The translations under genes were made by a program, and so were the position numbers. The notes under the pieces were generated by a model. The model had not been told where the DNA came from, made no database searches, and was given only the letters and a program-made list of their open reading frames with translations. A stretch of 34,687 nt of DNA from Utricularia gibba (lineage: Eukaryota; Streptophyta; Magnoliopsida; Lamiales; Lentibulariaceae): contig NEEC01000124.1 in NCBI GenBank assembly GCA_002189035.1, positions 1-34,687 of the forward strand. The letters run 5' to 3'. Below are positions 1-12,400 of this stretch, in pieces (positions within the stretch are counted from its first letter, which is position 1; the number at the start of each line of letters is the position of its first letter).

Positions 1-215
1 TAAAAATTTGCAGATGCCAAGCTAGTAGCTTAAAAATATTTGTGCAAGCCAATGAAATCACAGTCAAAAAATCACTGCATAGATTTTCTCATCAATTAGC
101 AGTTCGCCTTTTCTTTAGGGATCTGAGCTTCTCACATGTTAGCTACAAAACTGATAACAGTAAATTAAAGGGATACCATGCATCGCAGATAAGATCGGGC
201 CTTTTAAAAATTAAA
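1..215 (-). repeat. Fragment of CPA intron 2 (third copy), cut by the window edge
   Basis: This stretch matches bases about 6165-6395, which lie in intron 2 of the complete CPA gene, in the same orientation with small substitutions and indels. Shared phrases include gccaagctagtagctt and a segment around the word ttagcagtt. The match stops near an A-rich run at about 205-225. No CPA exon 2 follows on the right, where it would be expected, so this copy is broken here. Whether exons 3-10 lie left of the window cannot be seen. It could instead be a dispersed repeat that also sits in the CPA intron, but the inverted CPA copy at 17040-17460 carries the same intron sequence, which favours a gene-derived fragment. 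Confidence 0.75.
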
Positions 216-455
216 AAAAAAAACTAAATCCAAATTTCAATGCCAAAAATGAAAAAACTTATAAACTAGGGATACCATAAAACAGCATAAAAATCAAATT
301 TTTTGAATGTTAATCCGAGAAAATCGTGCACTTGAAAAAGCTATTGCAAATTTGAGTTCGGAAATGCATGCAGTGTTTTGACAACGAAATCATAACTAAA
401 TCAACATAATGTTTCCAATAAATGTGAAACGCTCTTGAGCCAGTTGATGCACATG

Positions 456-1003
456 TCATTCATTTCTACCAGCTTTGATTTTTGAGTATCCAATTTCAGC
501 ATCATCTTCTTCATCTTCATCGTCATCTTCTGTTGTTTCTCCACTATGAGATGAACTTCTGAAAAGCTTCAAATCCGTATCAGCTTCAAAATCACTGAAA
601 AGATCCTCTCCAATTTTCACATCACGGTGTTTAATCAAAAGCCATCGCAGCAATCTATCTTCCTTGTTCAGGTAGTACAGCTCACTGTTGAAGCTTGGTG
701 GTGTCATCATCGTCATTTGCATCAATTGAGCCTACACAAATAATAATTCTATGTTCATCATCATGCAGAGCAGTCCAGATAATACAAAGAGCAATTGAAC
801 TCACAGATGGCACACTAAACCTGATAGTAACGGCCATCCAACTTCTTTATGCCGTAACCCAATTGAACATTCCCAAAGGACTTCACATCAGCAAGAACTC
901 CATTTTTTCTAAAAACATGCTTCCCCAATCTTGTAACTAGATCCAAAATAGCCACACTTGTTACATTTGGTTTCAACAAAAGCATGCAGTCATAAATAGG
1001 CAT
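456..1003 (-). CDS. S6-family ribosomal protein, probably mitochondrial (bS6m type), 2 coding exons
   Basis: Coding exons are 1003-821 and 731-456, giving 152 residues. The intron runs from GT at 820-819 to AG at 733-732, and the junction reads GRYYQ then AQLMQMTMM. The start MPIYDCMLLLKP, the segment QLGYGIKKLDGRYYQ and the segment LNKEDRLLRWLLIKHRD match the plant S6-like proteins annotated as EF1B/ribosomal protein S6 family, which form part of the mitochondrial small subunit. S6 proteins bind 16S-type rRNA together with S18 at the platform of the small subunit. The fold covers roughly residues 1-95, followed by a strongly acidic tail (about residues 125-143, rich in D and E). No obvious N-terminal targeting extension is visible before MPIYDC. 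A 5' UTR intron ending near 1030-1010 is likely, because good branch-point and CAG signals sit just upstream of the ATG. Mitochondrial location is inferred from the family. Confidence 0.88.
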
Positions 1004-1363
1004 TTTTTCCTTGATTGATTGTGCTGAAGACCTGCAGCAGGCTGATAATTAGTCTTAGTTGAATATGGATAATCATCCAAATTTCGCTAGCTCCCACTAG
1101 CAGCCAAATCCCCCATACACATGCACCCGAACCCAAAGTGGCCCATTTCAAGAATTTCAATAAAGAATAAATCTTACGGCAACGCTACGAGTTATATTCC
1201 TCGATAAACCTTACGAACTCGATCCATGTCAAAAGAAATACAAGTAGGCAAAAAATTATAAAGCGAAACATAAAACTCAATTCTCAGTTTCACAACCCAG
1301 GCACGCAAGGGAAATCCATTGAAAAGAATAAGAAGTAAGAAAAGAGAAAGCCATTCATATCAC

Positions 1364-1474
1364 CTGGGTGCCGACAACTTTCCCAAAGCGGCTGAAGACG
1401 CTTTCCAGCTGCCGGTCTATCTCGTCTGCCGCTAAACCACCGATGAATATACGGTTTTCCTACTGCTCCGCCAT
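1364..1474 (-). pseudogene. Half-RRM exon with an in-frame stop, upstream of the S6 gene
   Basis: Read on the minus strand from an ATG at 1474, the sequence gives MAEQ, then a TAG stop at 1462-1460, then 32 open codons starting ENRIFIGGL and ending FSRFGKVVGTQ. The exon ends at 1364 and is followed by GT at 1363-1362. RIFIGGL is a good RNP2 motif, and the whole resembles the first half of a plant RRM protein of the RZ-1 or glycine-rich type. No second RRM half (RNP1, RGFGF-like) is found between here and the S6 start. It may now serve only as a non-coding first exon of the S6 transcript, or it may be the remnant of a lost gene. The TAG could also be a sequence error, but the missing RNP1 half would remain. 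Confidence 0.6.
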
Positions 1475-3863
1475 CTCTACGCTCTAAACTCAATGACCGA
1501 AAAGGAGCATCAACCAATAGAGAATCAAAATTCAAACAAAGCTCAGAAAACTCAGAAACGCAGCAAAAATACCACGGCCGTGGATCCACAAGCTCATTGG
1601 ATCCAAGAACGCGGCCCATGCCGCCTACTACTCGGGCCTAGCCCGTGATCCAAGACTTTATTCTTGTTGGCCCATGACCCATTTGTACCTCTGTTTAATA
1701 TAATTTTTTGATACTTAGAAAATATTTTTAATAAATTAAAATTCTGAAACTTATTCAAAAAATTGCATCAAAGATCCAAATTTTTTATTTAATAGCAAAA
1801 ATGGTCTCCATTATTTGATGTGATTGATCTCCATTAGTAAAATTGATTCCTAACATTTTACTTATCAAGCATAATTGATCATTAAAATTTAAGATATCCC
1901 ACATAATTAGTTCTCAAAATTTTATATCCTCGTTTTTTTAGTCCTCATTGTATGCGTACCATGCATATTTGGTCCTTGATGTTAAAAAACTAGACATGAT
2001 TGGTTCTTGATATTTTAATATTTGGCATAATTAATGATGTTGTGGTTGAAAATCAATATTCGAACAAAGACCGATTTTTGGGTTATGAGTACTGTCGGGG
2101 CATCATATCCAGTTAAAATTCTAGTGTTTTGGGGTGATGCGATATGGTCGACAGAAATGAAAAGAGACAAGGGATTTTTATGTGGAAATTGTCGAGAAAT
2201 GAAAAAACCTCAGAGCTGTCGGAACTTATCGAAAGATGGTTTCACTAAATAGAGAAGTAGAAGAAATACAAGTTAAAGAACCTGGAGTCCAACCTTTTCT
2301 TTTTCAGGATTTCTTATATTTATAGGAGAGTTTGATCTGATCGAATTTTGAATTCTGTAGGTGTCAGCTATTTTCTGTGGTTGCTATACGTACTGTGGTC
2401 TTACTTTTCGAATAATCGTTACTTGCTTTGTCATTGTCATAATTCGATCACTTTTCAAACTATCCACAACAATCGCCATTGACAAACTCTGACAGTTATT
2501 GGCCTGTCAGTTTGCACTAGTCCGTCAAAACACCTTTAGATTACTTTTCATAGACCGATTAAACCAATCTAATTTAGACCCCATCAAATGCCCAAATAAT
2601 ATTGACATTATAAATTCCCATTATTTTTATTTTTTATGTTGGTTCCTATTGTAAATATTCATTTTTTCATAAACCTAATTTTTTGTTTTTTTTTTGCAAA
2701 ATAGGTTGATGCACTCTTATTACCCATATTCTTATATGATACCAGTTGCTTTGAATATCCAAACTTCATAATCTTACGTTTTTTACTTTGAGAAAAATAT
2801 TAATTTAAAATTAAAATAATCATTCTATTTAAACATATTATTTCTCGTTTATAATCAATATAGAGTATCATCATTAGATCTATTGCCTTACATTATTTCT
2901 AATCTTAAACAATTAGCATTTTCGTTAAATACGACTTCATCCACTATTTGTACGAGCCCTATTTGTCGTCATCATCATCGCCGATGCTAATGGCAATCGG
3001 CACCACGTGTGCAATGCTCCCATCGCAGCCACAGACAGCCAGCTGCTGTGTTGTGGCCATGCAGTTTGGATTTGATCCTGCTTGGTCAAAAGGCAAAAAA
3101 TTGAATCTATTTTTTTATTTTAATTATTAAGTTTAATATTATCATACCTTTCATAATTTAATATTAAATCGAAAATCATAATTAATTTTTTTCATTATGT
3201 GCTTTTGAAAAATACTTATTCTAGGGTCTTAGAAAATATTTGTGTAAATTTTATTGCGTTGTAATGTTTAAATTATAAATTCGTTTGATGATTGAGTGAA
3301 AAATATGAATTTTTTACTTAATGGAAAATAATCCCTAAATAATATTAGCACTATAGATCCCCAATCTATAATTTGAATGTTTTTTCTCCTTTATTTATTA
3401 ATTTTGAATTTAGAAGTGTGAGGTAGCTAGCCCCACCTATGGCTATAGATGCGAATAAGGGTAGAAAGTGGAAATAGTCTGGTTTATAGACGATCGGCAC
3501 ACCAAATCAGTCAACCCGACCCGACTCCGGTTTGATAACCCAACCAAGCTATCGATGCTGATTCATTAGGCTCCCTTTAGATTTCATTTCATGTGCAGAG
3601 AAAACTCAAAATCTTGTTCTGTTCGTCAACTTAGACCTGTTTGGTGTCTCCTTTTGGGGAGGCTCAGGGAGCTTGCTCAAACTCACATTCGAATTGATAT
3701 ATAAGAACAAAGGAAACGATGCAAACAAAGAAGAGATCTTGAAAGAGAGAGCTCACCCTAAATCAGAAAAATGGAAGAGATACACAACAGAGCAAACAGC
3801 AGATGAAATGAAAACGATGAAAGCTTGTGGTAGAAAAGTACCTTGTGTAGTAGTCATCAGAGA
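1475..3863. other. Intergenic AT-rich DNA between the half-RRM exon and CPA
   Basis: No gene is supported here; the open frames are short and lack family resemblance. Bases 1801-2035 hold a degenerate tandem-like series (separate entry). Bases about 2036-2560 have more mixed base composition and include a short segment resembling retrotransposon LTR DNA, but no ends or target duplications are visible. Bases 3590-3863 lie just downstream of the CPA stop and probably include its 3' UTR. A possible donor follows the stop codon on the minus strand (ACAAG then GTACTT near 3845-3835), so a 3' UTR intron is possible. Confidence 0.5.
1801..2035. repeat. Degenerate short-period repeat
   Basis: A phrase of the form gattggttcttgatatttta recurs with changes at about 1801, 1822, 1841, 1873, 1904, 1935, 1967 and 1998. 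The last five occurrences are spaced about 31-32 bases apart. Examples are tttggtccttgatgtt and aattagttctcaaaat. Such arrays are common in plant intergenic DNA and in decayed transposons. No function is evident. Confidence 0.5.
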
Positions 3864-6782
3864 TCACTTGCTATCACTGTTATTGAGTCCCAAGTTTTTC
3901 TTCATATCTCTAGAGAGACTGAACTGCAGGGTGTTGTGCCATGGGAATAGTGTACGTGTTACAGGGAGCTTCCGCCGGAGGTCCTGCAATAGTCAAAAAA
4001 GCGAAAACCATGAAACTGCTAAGCATGCATTCTAGCGCTGTGCTTTGAAAGAAGAGGTGGCTACTTAAAACATTGAAACAAAGAATATGCTGCAGAACGA
4101 TTAGGATAAAGATTTGAAGGAATTGGAGAAACTTTATGGTGATAAAAATAGACTTGTACATAGACCAAATCTACATGTTGAAGATAAATAAATCAATGGG
4201 AATACCTTGAAGGTTGTGTCAGGTAATTTGGAGTAGGAAACCTGAAAACAAAATCACTTCCAGTAAAATAGAAAGTTAATACCGAATGCATTATAATGCA
4301 CAGGCAAAATGTGACACCTGAAGATAGTTTAGATATTCTGCCTCGTGGTGACGAATTATGTTAGTCAATGAAACTGCAGAATCATCAGGTGACTGAAAAA
4401 TAACTAATCATTATTGTCTGTTTAATCAGAAAGTACTCTAAGAATGTGAAAATGTCTCCCCACCAAGATCGATTTCATGTTAGTATTTATCTATATCAAA
4501 TTCTGCAGAGGATAAATAAATGTGGATTCCAATTACCTGAAGTATGGTTGAATCCTTGCACTCTTTCTTTGCATCTAACTGGACATTGCCCTCCTCAAAA
4601 TAGTGAGCCTCCACCTGGTTCAAACAAATAGCATGTCTTACTGAATCAAACAGTATATATGAAATCATTAAACAACAGGAAAATAATTTTAACCAAATAA
4701 CTGAGCACTGTACCAACACACAAGATATTTACCAGCAGCTTGCCTGTTAATTCCACGATTTGCAAATCATTCTTGAACTCCATAACCCACTTAGACAGCC
4801 AGCAACCATTGCTGCAAAAAAAAAAAAAAAAAAAGAGATGGGACGCTGAAAATAGGTTGTACGTTGAAGTTACATGGTATCTCCAAAGGAAAAAGGAAAA
4901 AAGAATAAGCATAGAAAACATCGTGTTAGATTGTCCTCTTCAACCAGATATTTCATCTTGGAAGCAAGACCGAAAAACCCACAGATGTAAACTATTTCAA
5001 CACATGCACCATACCAAAAATTTTGAGGAGTATTTTTAATGGAAGAAATCACAACAACAAGCTCAAACTCTGAGCCTGCTTCTTCCACATCTTTTCCACG
5101 GGTACAATACACAGAACTTACTCCCTTGGGATATGCTTCAGCAACATACTTCATGACTTCAGCATCTAAGGCCCTCTGCCAAAAAGAACTTTAATACTAA
5201 CAGAAGAAAATCAAGATAAAGCTCAGCATATCCAAACAGAACTAGGAAAAGAAACAATTCATAAATCTCCTTCACAGAAATTTTATTAAAAAAAGATTGT
5301 ATTTTAACATGATCAGAAAATGAAGCAAAGGCATTCCAAATATTGAAGTATAAAAGAAGTCCAGTTATGCCAAAGACATCCATGTGAAATGTCAAAGGGG
5401 TTTATGGTTAAATTTCACTAAAATCGATAATTTCAGTCAGAAAGCCAAGATCCCGAGGAGCTTAAAAAAAATCACTCATGAGGAAAAAACGCAAAAATAT
5501 CATGAAGCACAATTTCTTGGCAAAAAAAATAAAAAATAAGCATCAAAAGTACCGATATTCTTCAACATATGAAGAAGGAAGCTCTTCGTCAGTGGCTGCT
5601 CTTGTACCTTCACATAACTGAACAGGGAAGCACCATGGTTTAATAGGAATATAGTGTAGTGCTATCTAACACTATCAAGCGAGTGCCACTTCAGCAAGAT
5701 GAAGCAACAAGCATCGTTTGTATCAAAATCCATCACTATTTTATTCAATTTCATGATCATGTCAAGAGAAGAAAAAGTAAATGGAAGTTTTTGGGAACTC
5801 AAAAACATCTTTTTGCTCATTCACAAGCAAGGAGCATTCTAGTTCAGGCAAATGGGTTATAGTTGAATCCTGGCCACAGTTACAGCTTAACAACACGTAT
5901 CCTAGGCTGGATACAAACTGTTCACGAACTACGCACATGCTAGCATCAAAAAGGAAAAGAAAAAGCTCACCTGTTTTACATGGTTAACAATTGCAACCTG
6001 GGTAGTCCTGGGATCAAGATATTCGTTCTCAACAATCTCATTGTATGACGTAACGAGAACCTATAAAGAAATATAAACTAAATGATGTGAATCTCACAAG
6101 AATTGATGGAACAATGCGACACAGGTCACCATGTTTGAAACAAATTCGAAACTACATAAATATTGAAAAATTTGCAGATGCCAAGCTAGTAGCTTAAAAA
6201 TATTTGTGCAAAAGCCAATGAAATCACAGTCAGAAAATCACTGCATAGATTTCTCATCAATTAGCAGTTCTCGATTTCTTTAGGGGTCTGGTCTTCTCAC
6301 ATGTTAGCTAGAAAATTGATAACCGTAAATTAAAAGGATACCATGCATATAGCAGATAAGATCTGGCATCTCCATACAAAATTAAAAAAAAACTGTCGAA
6401 CAGCTACAACAAAGACAACATAGAAAGCGATAGAAACTAAAAGAGCAACTTTTCACACTTTTAATAAACGCGTAGTTCCAGATTACCTCACCGCTTCTAT
6501 CGGGAACCTCAAGACAGATCATGTGGTCCTTATTGTACACCGGAAACGCCTCTGCCGCGGCGGCTTCAAATAGCTCCTCATCCCTCAAAAGTTCCCTTAC
6601 ATCTGCATTTTCAGGAAAACAACTTACAAATCCATGCTTGGGGCTTGAGTAGTGCGCACAAAAGGATATTGCAAACCTTTAGCAACGTAAGAAATTTCAC
6701 CGGCCGGAGAATTTAGCAGAAACCATTTTGCGAATTCGATCTTCTGCTCGCCGGTGACTTCCGGCGCTGATTCTTCCTCCAT
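3864..6782 (-). CDS. CPA: F-actin-capping protein subunit alpha (complete, 10 exons)
   Basis: Exons, 5' to 3': 6782-6677, 6602-6487, 6060-5971, 5617-5553, 5173-5015, 4811-4733, 4614-4537, 4392-4318, 4241-4206 and 3983-3864. They join in phase to 307 residues, the usual size for plant CapZ alpha. The protein pairs with the beta subunit, caps filament barbed ends and so limits actin growth in the cytoplasm and at membranes. Recognisable segments are FAKWFLLNSPAGEISYVAK (about 17-35), AAAEAFPVYNKDHMICLE, NEYLDPRTTQVAIVNHVKQ (about 86-104), YVAEAYPKG, VEAHYFEEGNVQLDAKKE (about 206-223) and the C-terminal KLPVTRTLFPWHNTLQFSL (about 273-291). The last is the conserved actin-binding end, followed by a short tentacle ending NNSDSK. 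All junctions have GT and AG. The gene is divergent from ATIC, with about 2.7 kb between starts. Parts of it are duplicated at 1-215 and 16577-17803. Confidence 0.96.
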
Positions 6783-9498
6783 GATCCGACAAACAAATTC
6801 AAGGATTTGAAAAAAAAAAGTGCAAACTTTTGAATCCACAGATCAGGCTCCCATCATCATTTGGGTTGAATTCTTCTTTTCAAAATGAATATATATCATT
6901 GATTATTAATTACGTTACATAATAGAAAGTGTATTTTTTAATTCTCATGAAAAATGTCACAATTTCAAATTGAAGGGTCCGTCCCAAGTTATGTCAAACA
7001 TTATTCCCGTGCTTGCCTTTTGGGGATATGAATTAAATGAATTCAGATTATTTAAATATAATTTATTCGTATATTTCCTACATCTACTTATCATTTAAAA
7101 ATTCGTAAATATAGATTTTGAAGAGATTTGTTGGATAAAAGAAATAAAAAACTATTTTGAAATATTTACATAAAATTAAAAATAAATTAAAAAGTACTAA
7201 TTTGTTACTTTTGCAGAAATAATTCTTTCCGTGTAAATTTAAAAGTATTTTTATTTTTGAAGTTGAAAACGTCATAATGCAAAATTGTTTTTATTTTACA
7301 AAAATAGAAATGGATCTCATGAAATTTTTCAAAAGGGTGATTTAGAAAATCTTTTGATGTGTGTTGATTTTATTAGAATAAATAATTATACATTCGAAAA
7401 TTAAAATAATAGTATTAAATATATATATATATATATATATAAATTAATAATAATGGATTAGATTTATTTTTTTAAAAAAATATTATTCATATTTATTGTG
7501 TATTGAAATTTAAGGCATGGTCATTCAACTCATCAAACTTAATTTGAACCTATCTTTCTTTTTGGGAAGGTGCAATGCACACTACAACTGCAAACAGATT
7601 TCACGAGCCAGTCTTTGGCGGTGTTTCTGGTCATGTTTCTGATAACCAGCTCTGGATTAGCAGCACGACAGATGAACATTCACCTCTGTTTAAGTAAAGC
7701 CAGTAGAATAAGGGCTAAGAGTAGATATGGGTAAGGATACTGGTGAATTTAAATATTCATTGATCTGTCATAAGTCAAACACATTACCCTTAATTATACA
7801 ACATTGATACGAAATGAATCTATATAATACATAGGTACGAGTAGATTCGATATTTTTTACTAAATGAGTTGAACAACTCAATCAATTGAATCTAGAATTT
7901 ATGAATTAAATTCGATTCATGATAATATATATAAATTATATAATGATTCGAGTCAACTCATGATTTAAGATGAATGTAATATATTAAATTGTATTCATTT
8001 AATCACAATTTTTTCATTAAATCGTAATTTTTTTATGTTGACTTGACGTATTCAACTCATATGTCCATTTCTACCTCCCAGCCAGCAAATGATAAGAGCT
8101 AGGCACTTCATCCTGTATTACTGAATAGAGCACCCCACTTTGCATATATTAGGGATACAAGCATCTTCCACTCATCTAAAGGGTAAAGCATGAATGGTTT
8201 ACAACGAAATCGACTAGCAAGAATCACAGCAAATGCTCTTGAGTTGCCGTAAGTGGAAGAAGATAACTGCAAAATCAGTAGGAGACTTGTTTCTGGTTTA
8301 GCAATCACAGACAATATTGCAAGGAAACAAAGTGATGATTCCAAAACCAGCACAAGGAGAGGCCCTGCGACCCAACAAGCTGAGCTAATAACTCCAGTTA
8401 TTATTACATAGGAAACTACTTTCTATAAAGTCCCTTAATATTCAAAAACTTGGGAAACACCAACTTAGTTTTAATCCCCCAAACAAAACTTTGATCAATG
8501 AATGATGATCTTGGCCCTCTATCCGCTCTTCAACCATGATGAAACAGCTAAGATAACAAGAGAACCACCCCACCCCCAACAAAAATGTAAGGATCATTTG
8601 CATTGTACATGTTAAAAATTGAAACTTTACATAATAGCTTGTTTTGAAAACTTAGATCGAAAAACAAGAAAAGTAAAAGAAAACATACCAGTTTTACATG
8701 AAAACTCGAGATGAGAGAATATCACGGGTAATGAAGTCGTTCATCACTACAAAAGAAAAGTTTTTAAAATTACAATACTTATAAAATAAAATAATTAAGT
8801 AAGAAAATAAATGTAAATAATATTAAATTTCTTAAAAGAAAAGTCTTATATCTTATATTGTATGATGTCGTATGAAATAAACATCATGTCTTGTTATTAT
8901 ATTAAATTATGATAACTCAAATTATAGCAAATTGAAGACATTAACCCAACAAAAAATGTTGAAACCATTATGTTCACACAAAAAATGGAACCATCCATGA
9001 CCTTTGAATGGCTAAAAGTTGCGCCAGAGAATCCAATCATTAGTCATCAAAATTGTAGAACTGATGAGATGGGTGTTGATAGGAATTGCCTGAACTCCAA
9101 CTCTCTACTTACATCAACATGATGATGAACATTGATAAGTGTATCTGCTTCCATTCTGAGATTTGAAGCGCACAGCATTACAACAAAAAAGTCAAGGATC
9201 CATACGAGTTCAATCAAAATAAAAAATTTGGAGCTATGAATCGATCTAAAGTTTTAACTTCAAAGAACAATCCAATCCATCACAAAATCTAATTTAAAAA
9301 AAAAAACAATCTTTACTTTCTTTGATGGGGGAAGAAGGATGAATTTTGTGGCAAGACTGATCATGGTGACTGGTGAGTGCTCTCTCTACAATATTATTTA
9401 TTAGGAAGAAAAATATATCCATATTGTACAAATTAGCAATGAGGTGTCGTCTATGCAAATTTATCCCTTTCAGGGTTTAAGCCTCATATGCAATTATA
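6783..9498. other. Intergenic region between the divergent CPA and ATIC starts
   Basis: No gene is supported. Bases 6783 to about 6960 are the CPA 5' UTR and proximal promoter, because this segment was carried along in the inverted CPA copy at 16577-16740. The middle (about 7000-8100) is very AT-rich and contains a dinucleotide repeat. Bases 8100-9400 are less AT-biased but have no credible ORF or family match. A CACTACAAAAG word at 8745 recalls a CACTA transposon end, but no partner end was found. The ATIC promoter presumably lies in the last few hundred bases. Confidence 0.5.
7419..7440. repeat. (AT)11 microsatellite
   Basis: Eleven uninterrupted AT units lie in AT-rich intergenic DNA upstream of CPA. 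This is a simple sequence repeat with no evident function. Confidence 0.95.
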
Positions 9499-12400
9499 AT
9501 GGCCGCCGCCGCTTCTATTGCCGTCACCGTCGTGTCTTCTGGTTCAGGTTGTGGCTTTTCGAGCAAGCCTGAGCCGTGCATCACCTGCGCTAGCTTGTTT
9601 GCTATCCGCCGTCGAACTGCCTGGCCATTGAGCAAACTGGTACGTCACAATGCGTTGGGAAGGCCACGACTTTTGTGTTTCTGTTTTGTATGAAAAGTTG
9701 ATTTTTTTCGTGTTCAGGGAACTGGGACGGGGATTTATTCTTCTGTGTTTCGCGCGAAGGCTATGGCGCAAACTCTTTCTAATTCAGCAGTGGAGAGTTT
9801 GTCCTCGGGTTCTGGTACTTCTTCCTTCCTAATGAGATTTGTTAGGGAGTGGCAACTTTGCTGTTGTTCTCAAAATTGCATGCGCTCCTTTCTAATATCA
9901 AATTCTCTTATGCTTTTTTAAGGAAAGAGGCAAGCTTTGGTTTCATTGTCGGACAAGAGGGACTTGGAAATTCTTGGCCGGGGACTCCAAGAGCTGGGGT
10001 ATTCATTATTTTATTTAATTTCTTCATGGTGATTTGGAAGATGGGTTGTATTTTGAAGACTAACTCTTATAGTTCATCTCCTTTTTCCACTGAGTAGAGG
10101 GGATAAGTAATGGATGCCTCATGTTAACATTACTCAAGAGTTGCTTTCTTAGTGTGAACGCTTGCACTCGATTGAGATATTCACTAATGACGTATCCATG
10201 TTTCAAGGTTCAACATAGTTTCCACGGGAGGGACGGCCGCATCCATTGAAAGTCTTGGGGTCCCCGTTACCAAAGTGGAAAAACTTACTTCTTTTCCTGA
10301 AATGGTGTTTCTCTAGGCATTTTTTTGTCTGCCTTTCATTATTTTGTATAATCTAAGTGCCTGCAATTTCCTTTTACATTTGTTTTCATGCCCTGTGAAA
10401 AATCATTGTTGCCATTTCATTGCCATAATCGAATGCTTTCTCACCCTTTCTCGTATTTGAACAGCTTGATGGTCGTGTGAAAACCTTGCACCCAAACATT
10501 CATGGAGGCATCCTTGCAAGAAGAGATCAGAGGCATCACATGGAAGCTCTTGAGAATCATGGAATCTGTGAGTGAACATTTTTTTTGTAGAACTATGTTT
10601 TGGAGTTCAGGCATCTTTGCATCATCCTTCCATTCTTTGCATCTGTGAGTAAAACGTTTTCATCATCGGAAGGTTAAATCTTTTGTTTTCTTTTTTCCGT
10701 TTTTCAGTTTCATTCAGTGTTTCTCTTTTAGTGCACGATTAATCATAATTAATTACCTCCATATGAAATGGACAATATGGTTTGGTGACTTGCTTATTGA
10801 TGAAAACGAGCTCCAAAGTAATTAGCATTATACTTAAATATAGTTCGGGTGACTTTTTCTTTGATATTTTTTTTCCATTCTCTTTTGACGTCTAGTCCAT
10901 CATTTGTATGTAAACTTGTGTTTCTGCAGGTACATTTGATGTAGTCGTAGTTAATTTATATCCCTTCTATGATAAAGTTTCGGCTTCTTGTGGGGTATCT
11001 TTTGAAGATGGGATTGAAAATATCGATATTGGTGGACCTGCCATGATAAGAGCTGCGGCTAAGGTACATGAGGCTCAAACACTGATGCTTCGTTTTTGTA
11101 GTCAGAGCATTAACTTTTTTTGGTTTTCCCCAAGGACCCCGTAAACTTCCTCTTAGAGACCTGAGCAAAACTATAACTTCTCGAGGTTTCATTATGCACT
11201 CTGATAGATTTCCATATACAGAGGAGATTGTTATCTTCATGTTTTTCTCTTCTCTTTAACTTTTTGTTATGTGTATATGTGTGAGGCCGGATTCCTTCAT
11301 ATTACTAATGTGGATAAACGTATCTTTTTTCTCTGCAGAATCATAAGGATGTTCTAGTTGTAGTAGACTGCAATGATTATCCAGCACTAATAGAATATTT
11401 GAAAAACAACCAGGACGACCAGCTCTTTCGTAGATGGCTAGCTTGGAAGGCTTTTCAGCATGTAGCTTCATATGACTCTGCTGTCTCTGAATGGTTGTGG
11501 AAGAGTACTGAAACAGGTAGTTCCAATTTCTTCATTCCCAGTTCATTTAACGTATTGTTTCCCATGGATGTGAAAAGAATACACCACTTTGGAGTAGCAG
11601 TTTGCATTTAAATGTATAATGTGCAAAATCTTTCACAGGCAAGTTCCCCCCCGCCATGGCAGTACCTCTGTCTCTCATTAGTTCACTTCGGTATGGTGAA
11701 AACCCTCACCAGAAAGCTGCATTTTATGCTGATAAGTCTTTAGCAGAGGTAAATGCTGGTGGCATTGCCTCTGCTATACAACACCATGGAAAGGTATGAT
11801 AATCCCCTATTTCATTGAGCCTGAGTTGTTTTCCTGTAACCATTTTTAGCTGATTTGATAACCATTTTTTGGTTTTGCTAAATATGTTTCTCAGTTCAGT
11901 GTCTTTTATCATGCTTCAGTTAACGAGTGACTCATGAAATGTTTTCATCATGCAGGAGCTCTCTTATAACAATATCTTAGATGCAGATGCTGCCTGGAGC
12001 TGTGTATGCGAATTTAGCAAACCAACCTGTGTTGTGGTGAAGCATACCAATCCTTGCGGCGTGGCGTCGCGCGACAATATTGTGGATGCATACAGACTGG
12101 CTGTAAAAGCAGATCCTGTTAGTGCTTTTGGAGGCATCGTGGCCTTCAATGTTGAAGTCGACGAGGTATCACACATCTGACTCCTCAACATGCAGTTTTT
12201 ACTTCGTAACTTAAGATCTGTTTGATGCATCTTTAAAAAGATAACTCTAAAAAAAGTGATTCTCTATATTGAAGAAGCATTTCAGTGTTTCAATTCTATG
12301 TAAAGTAAAAATAGTGTGTTTTGTCTGAGAATTACTTCTAGAAGTAATTTTATTAAAACTGAAGTTGAAGTTGCACCAAACAGATTCTTGGATTGTTGTT

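Noticed and set aside
1290-1619. 109-codon minus-strand ORF over the half-RRM exon
   Set aside because: It is out of frame with the recognisable RRM codons and its protein resembles nothing known; probably chance.
4819-4834. A-run near CPA exon 6 as a retroposon poly(A) tail
   Set aside because: Read on the gene strand it is simply the pyrimidine tract upstream of the exon 6 acceptor.
8743-8760. CACTACAAAAG word as a CACTA transposon end
   Set aside because: No inverted partner end and no three-base target duplication were found nearby.
9060-9170. TGATGA and CTGA words suggesting a C/D-box snoRNA
   Set aside because: Spacing is too short and no terminal stem is visible; such words are common by chance.
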